A stretch of DNA of 15,166 bases from Desulfobacteraceae bacterium. GTDB lineage: Bacteria > Desulfobacterota > DSM-4660 > Desulfatiglandales > HGW-15. The notes beneath the pieces were generated by a model. It made no database searches and was not told the origin of the DNA. It saw nothing but the letters and a program-made list of their open reading frames with translations. This document shows, one piece after another, positions 13,247 through 15,166 of the stretch. Within the stretch, counting starts at the first letter, position 1. Each line of letters begins with the position of its first letter. The stretch spans positions 1-15,166 of the forward strand of contig RPPU01000032.1 of NCBI GenBank assembly GCA_003819975.1, in the 5' to 3' direction. Both the position numbers and the translations under genes were made by a program.

Positions 13247-14245
13247 TTAAGCAATATTCTCAGCATACCATTCCTCAATTAATCGTCCGACAGCACCGAA
13301 TGCTTTTTTTCCGGCTTTGACGGAGACACCGGTGTCGCGGATCAAGGCAGATTTGACATTGATTTCCGCCAAGGCCTTTTCAATGATCGTTTCTTTTAAA
13401 GAGACCAGGGATGAGGGTTGTTCCCGGATGAAATTTTCAGTATCGGTCAATTCAATGGGTTCGGGCCCTACGGCGCCGACTATCAGTTTTAAATTGTCGA
13501 CAGTCTGACCCGCGTTTTCGGGCTTATAGCACAAGGCCGCATTCATGATGGCAAAATCAAGCGAAGCTCTGGCGCTTTGTTTCACAAATTTCAGCCGGGT
13601 GTTTGCGGGCAGAGCCGGAACGATAAAACCGGTGAGCAAGGTTTTTGTTTTTTGCATGCGGCCGTTACAATCGATATGTTCGCGGATCAGTTCGCTTAAT
13701 GTTTTTTGATACAAGCCTTTGGGTTCAAAACATTCCACTTGGACCCCAAGGGCCAGCAGCACAGGCGCCAGGTCGGAGTGATAAATGGCCCGGCAAGTCG
13801 GCGAACGCGGCGCCTGGTGGCAGACTTTACCGTTGGTTTTAAAACAAGGATCAATACTTTGACGCCAATCCGCGCTTTGATTAAAATACATACAACGCCG
13901 GTCCTGGAGTATATTGCCGCCGATCGTGCCCATATTGCGGATCTGGGGTGACGCCACAAACCGGGCGGCGCCACAGAGCGCAGGGTAGGCCGCATTGACC
14001 AGAGGAGACTTTATTAGATCCGCGAGGGAGAGCATGGCACCGATAAACAGGCCATTCGGACGGTTCTCGATTTTTTTCAAGTAAGGAATTTTGTGAAGCC
14101 CGATAACTTGACTCGCTGTTTTCAGGCCTTTTTTATGCAAAGGCATGTAATCGGTGCCGCCGGCCAGAAACACAGCATCGGTATTTTGAAAAAGCGCCCA
14201 GGCTTGTTCAAGGGTTTCAGGAGTGAGATAGTCGAAAGTGTTCAT
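13247..14245 (-). CDS. Molybdenum hydroxylase FAD subunit with a [4Fe-4S] insertion (HcrB-like)
   Basis: A 332-residue FAD-binding (CoxM-type) subunit that passes electrons between the molybdenum subunit's iron-sulfur relay and the external partner. FAD-binding motifs are LAGGTDYMP (27-35) and PQIRNMGTIGGNI (100-112). Directly after comes an insertion absent from ordinary xanthine dehydrogenase FAD subunits, with C118, C134, C142 and C151 in the segments CMYFNQS, DPCFK, VCHQAP and TCRAIYHSDLAP. The spacing x15-x7-x8 is the same as the four ligands of the extra [4Fe-4S] cluster in the beta subunit of 4-hydroxybenzoyl-CoA reductase. The length is also close to HcrB. The start codon has no Shine-Dalgarno: a dispersed repeat abuts it. 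The molybdopterin subunit lies 128 bases upstream. The substrate may be an aromatic acyl-CoA, but related subunits occur in uncharacterised hydroxylases. Confidence 0.88.
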   Translation of the reverse strand: MNTFDYLTPETLEQAWALFQNTDAVFLAGGTDYMPLHKKGLKTASQVIGLHKIPYLKKIENRPNGLFIGAMLSLADLIKSPLVNAAYPALCGAARFVASPQIRNMGTIGGNILQDRRCMYFNQSADWRQSIDPCFKTNGKVCHQAPRSPTCRAIYHSDLAPVLLALGVQVECFEPKGLYQKTLSELIREHIDCNGRMQKTKTLLTGFIVPALPANTRLKFVKQSARASLDFAIMNAALCYKPENAGQTVDNLKLIVGAVGPEPIELTDTENFIREQPSSLVSLKETIIEKALAEINVKSALIRDTGVSVKAGKKAFGAVGRLIEEWYAENIA

Positions 14246-14270
14246 AGTTCAAGGTTCACAGTTCACGGTT
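14246..14270. repeat. 'GTGAACT' tandem repeat abutting a start codon
   Basis: On the minus strand GTGAACTGTGAACCTTGAACT is read directly into the ATG of the FAD subunit, giving roughly three GTGAACT-like units. This 'GTTCACAGTTCACGG' text is another dispersed repeat type. It occupies the place where the ribosome binding site should be. Confidence 0.55.
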
Positions 14271-14337
14271 ATAAGACATTATAAATTTATATCGCAGTCT
14301 TTCGCAGTTTTTTTTATCCATCATATAATTCTTTCTT

Positions 14338-14366
14338 CCTTTGCGCCTTTGCGTCTTGGCGCGAGA
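14338..14366 (+). repeat. Dispersed 'CTTTGCGCCTTTGCGTCTTGG' repeat
   Basis: CTTTGCGCCTTTGCGTCTTGG followed by CGCGAGA is the cleanest copy of this repeat in the window. Others are at 1761-1788 and, inverted, 4691-4724. It lies seven bases beyond the stop codon of the molybdenum subunit, in the gap before the FAD subunit gene. Confidence 0.65.
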
Positions 14367-14373
14367 TTTTTCT

Positions 14374-15166
14374 TCATGTCATCCGCAGCTTAGCCGGCAC
14401 AAACAACCGCGCCAAAGGCAAAGTCTTGATTTCTTCACCTGTGACTCGGGCAACGGCATTGGCAATGGCGGCTGCCACCGGAACGGTGGCCAGTTCGCCG
14501 ACGCTCTTGGCGCCGAAAGGACCGGTCGGCTCATAGCTCTGGGCGATGTAAACATGGGATTGGGGCGCATCCAGCGCCAAAGGTATCTTGTAATGCAGAA
14601 GGTCCGTGCAAACCGGTTTTGCGGCACGCGGATCGATCTCGATCTGCTCCATCATGGCATACCCGAAGCCCATGACAATGCCGCCCTGCACCTGACCGAT
14701 CACTATTTCCGGATTGACGGCCGTGCCCACATCCACGGCTTCGATTATATGCTTGACTTCCAGGGTGTTCATGGCCCGATCCCAAGCCACTTTGGCCCAG
14801 CAGACCGCAAACGGCGGCGGGCTTTCCTGAGCCTTGTAACCGGCGCTGCCCAGCAGAACCGTCCCCTGGGCATGAAAAATGATTTCTTTAACCGCTTGTT
14901 TGAAGTTCAGGATTTTTGTTTCATTGGTTAATTTAAAGGTCAGGCGCCCCTGGGACCAGGTGATGCCGGCAGGATCGATCCGGAAAACCGCGGCTATGGC
15001 CGCTTTAAGTCTTTCAATTAAATCCGCGGCTGCTTTTTGCACGGCATTGCCGCTGATATACATCTGGCTGCTGGCGAAAGTCCCGATATCATAGGGCGTG
15101 GTCCCGGTGTCGGCCGCATGCACCGTGATATCGGCGGGCTCTAATCCCAATTCTTCGGCCGCGACC
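14374..15166 (-). CDS. Molybdopterin-binding subunit of a xanthine dehydrogenase-family hydroxylase (5' end outside the window)
   Basis: The C-terminal 263 residues of a large subunit whose start lies beyond the right edge. The reading frame stays open to base 15166, and the codons there (VAAEELGLEP) already fit the family, so the TTG at 15148-15150 is not the true start. Recognisable blocks are DTGTTPYDIGTFASSQMYIS (molybdopterin contacts), EAVDVGTAVNPEIVIGQVQG followed by GIVMGFGYAM, and GPFGAKSVGELATVPVAAAI. The last contains the Glu of the VGE motif that acts as the catalytic base in this family. The enzyme would hydroxylate or reductively dehydroxylate an aromatic or purine-like substrate. 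Its FAD partner is the next gene. A [2Fe-2S] subunit was not found and may lie to the right. Substrate cannot be decided from this part. Confidence 0.88.
   Translation of the reverse strand, partial: VAAEELGLEPADITVHAADTGTTPYDIGTFASSQMYISGNAVQKAAADLIERLKAAIAAVFRIDPAGITWSQGRLTFKLTNETKILNFKQAVKEIIFHAQGTVLLGSAGYKAQESPPPFAVCWAKVAWDRAMNTLEVKHIIEAVDVGTAVNPEIVIGQVQGGIVMGFGYAMMEQIEIDPRAAKPVCTDLLHYKIPLALDAPQSHVYIAQSYEPTGPFGAKSVGELATVPVAAAIANAVARVTGEEIKTLPLARLFVPAKLRMT

Noticed and set aside
13069..13278. 69-residue minus-strand ORF between the FAD subunit and the lyase
   Set aside because: It overlaps the end of the FAD gene and reads through the hairpin and a dispersed repeat. No motif and no ribosome binding site.
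14341..14931. 196-residue + strand ORF opposite the molybdenum subunit
   Set aside because: Starts in repeat DNA and is antisense to conserved hydroxylase motifs; low-information His, Arg and Gly content.

Overview
This window comes from a bacterial chromosome of roughly balanced base composition. It carries eleven complete protein genes of ordinary size, a toxin-antitoxin pair, one gene cut by the right edge, and a very small candidate ORF. No rRNA, tRNA, CRISPR array or transposase gene was seen. The intergenic gaps are unusually rich in short dispersed repeats and perfect palindromes. Such repeats are common in large-genome environmental Gram-negative lineages (Desulfobacterota-like, Omnitrophota-like, Chloroflexota-like). 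The FAD subunit is of the iron-sulfur type known from 4-hydroxybenzoyl-CoA reductase, which hints at an anaerobe. The phylum cannot be fixed from this sequence alone.

Left part (71-3866, + strand): an ABC importer of the BMP/nucleoside type, with a double-ATPase subunit and two permeases. The permeases overlap by 8 bases. The ATPase gene is separated from them by repeat sequence. The usual lipoprotein binding subunit is not in view and may lie to the left. Next come an NAD(P)-binding SDR-like protein (4058-4687), a histidine phosphatase (4813-5421) and a YcaQ-type DNA glycosylase (5655-6866). The glycosylase gene faces htpG (8931-6946, - strand) across a long hairpin repeat.

Middle part (9290-11204): a possible three-gene + strand cluster made of an eight-cysteine zinc microprotein with FYVE-like spacing, a free-standing OB-fold tRNA-binding protein, and a small exported protein. 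Then, on the - strand, comes a VapBC-type toxin-antitoxin pair. Its promoter is a perfect TTGACA-17-TATAAT, with a perfect 11-bp inverted repeat centred on the -10 box.

Right part (11378-15166, - strand, transcribed right to left): the C-terminal part of a molybdopterin hydroxylase large subunit, its FAD subunit, and a histidine ammonia-lyase-like MIO enzyme. The FAD subunit has four cysteines spaced exactly as I recall them for the extra [4Fe-4S] cluster of 4-hydroxybenzoyl-CoA reductase. This lyase plus Mo-hydroxylase group, with no hutU, hutI or hutG next to the lyase, is the most interesting metabolic signal. The purine/nucleoside importer at the left and the hydroxylase at the right could serve one pathway, but about 10 kb of unrelated genes separate them, so that link is only a guess.
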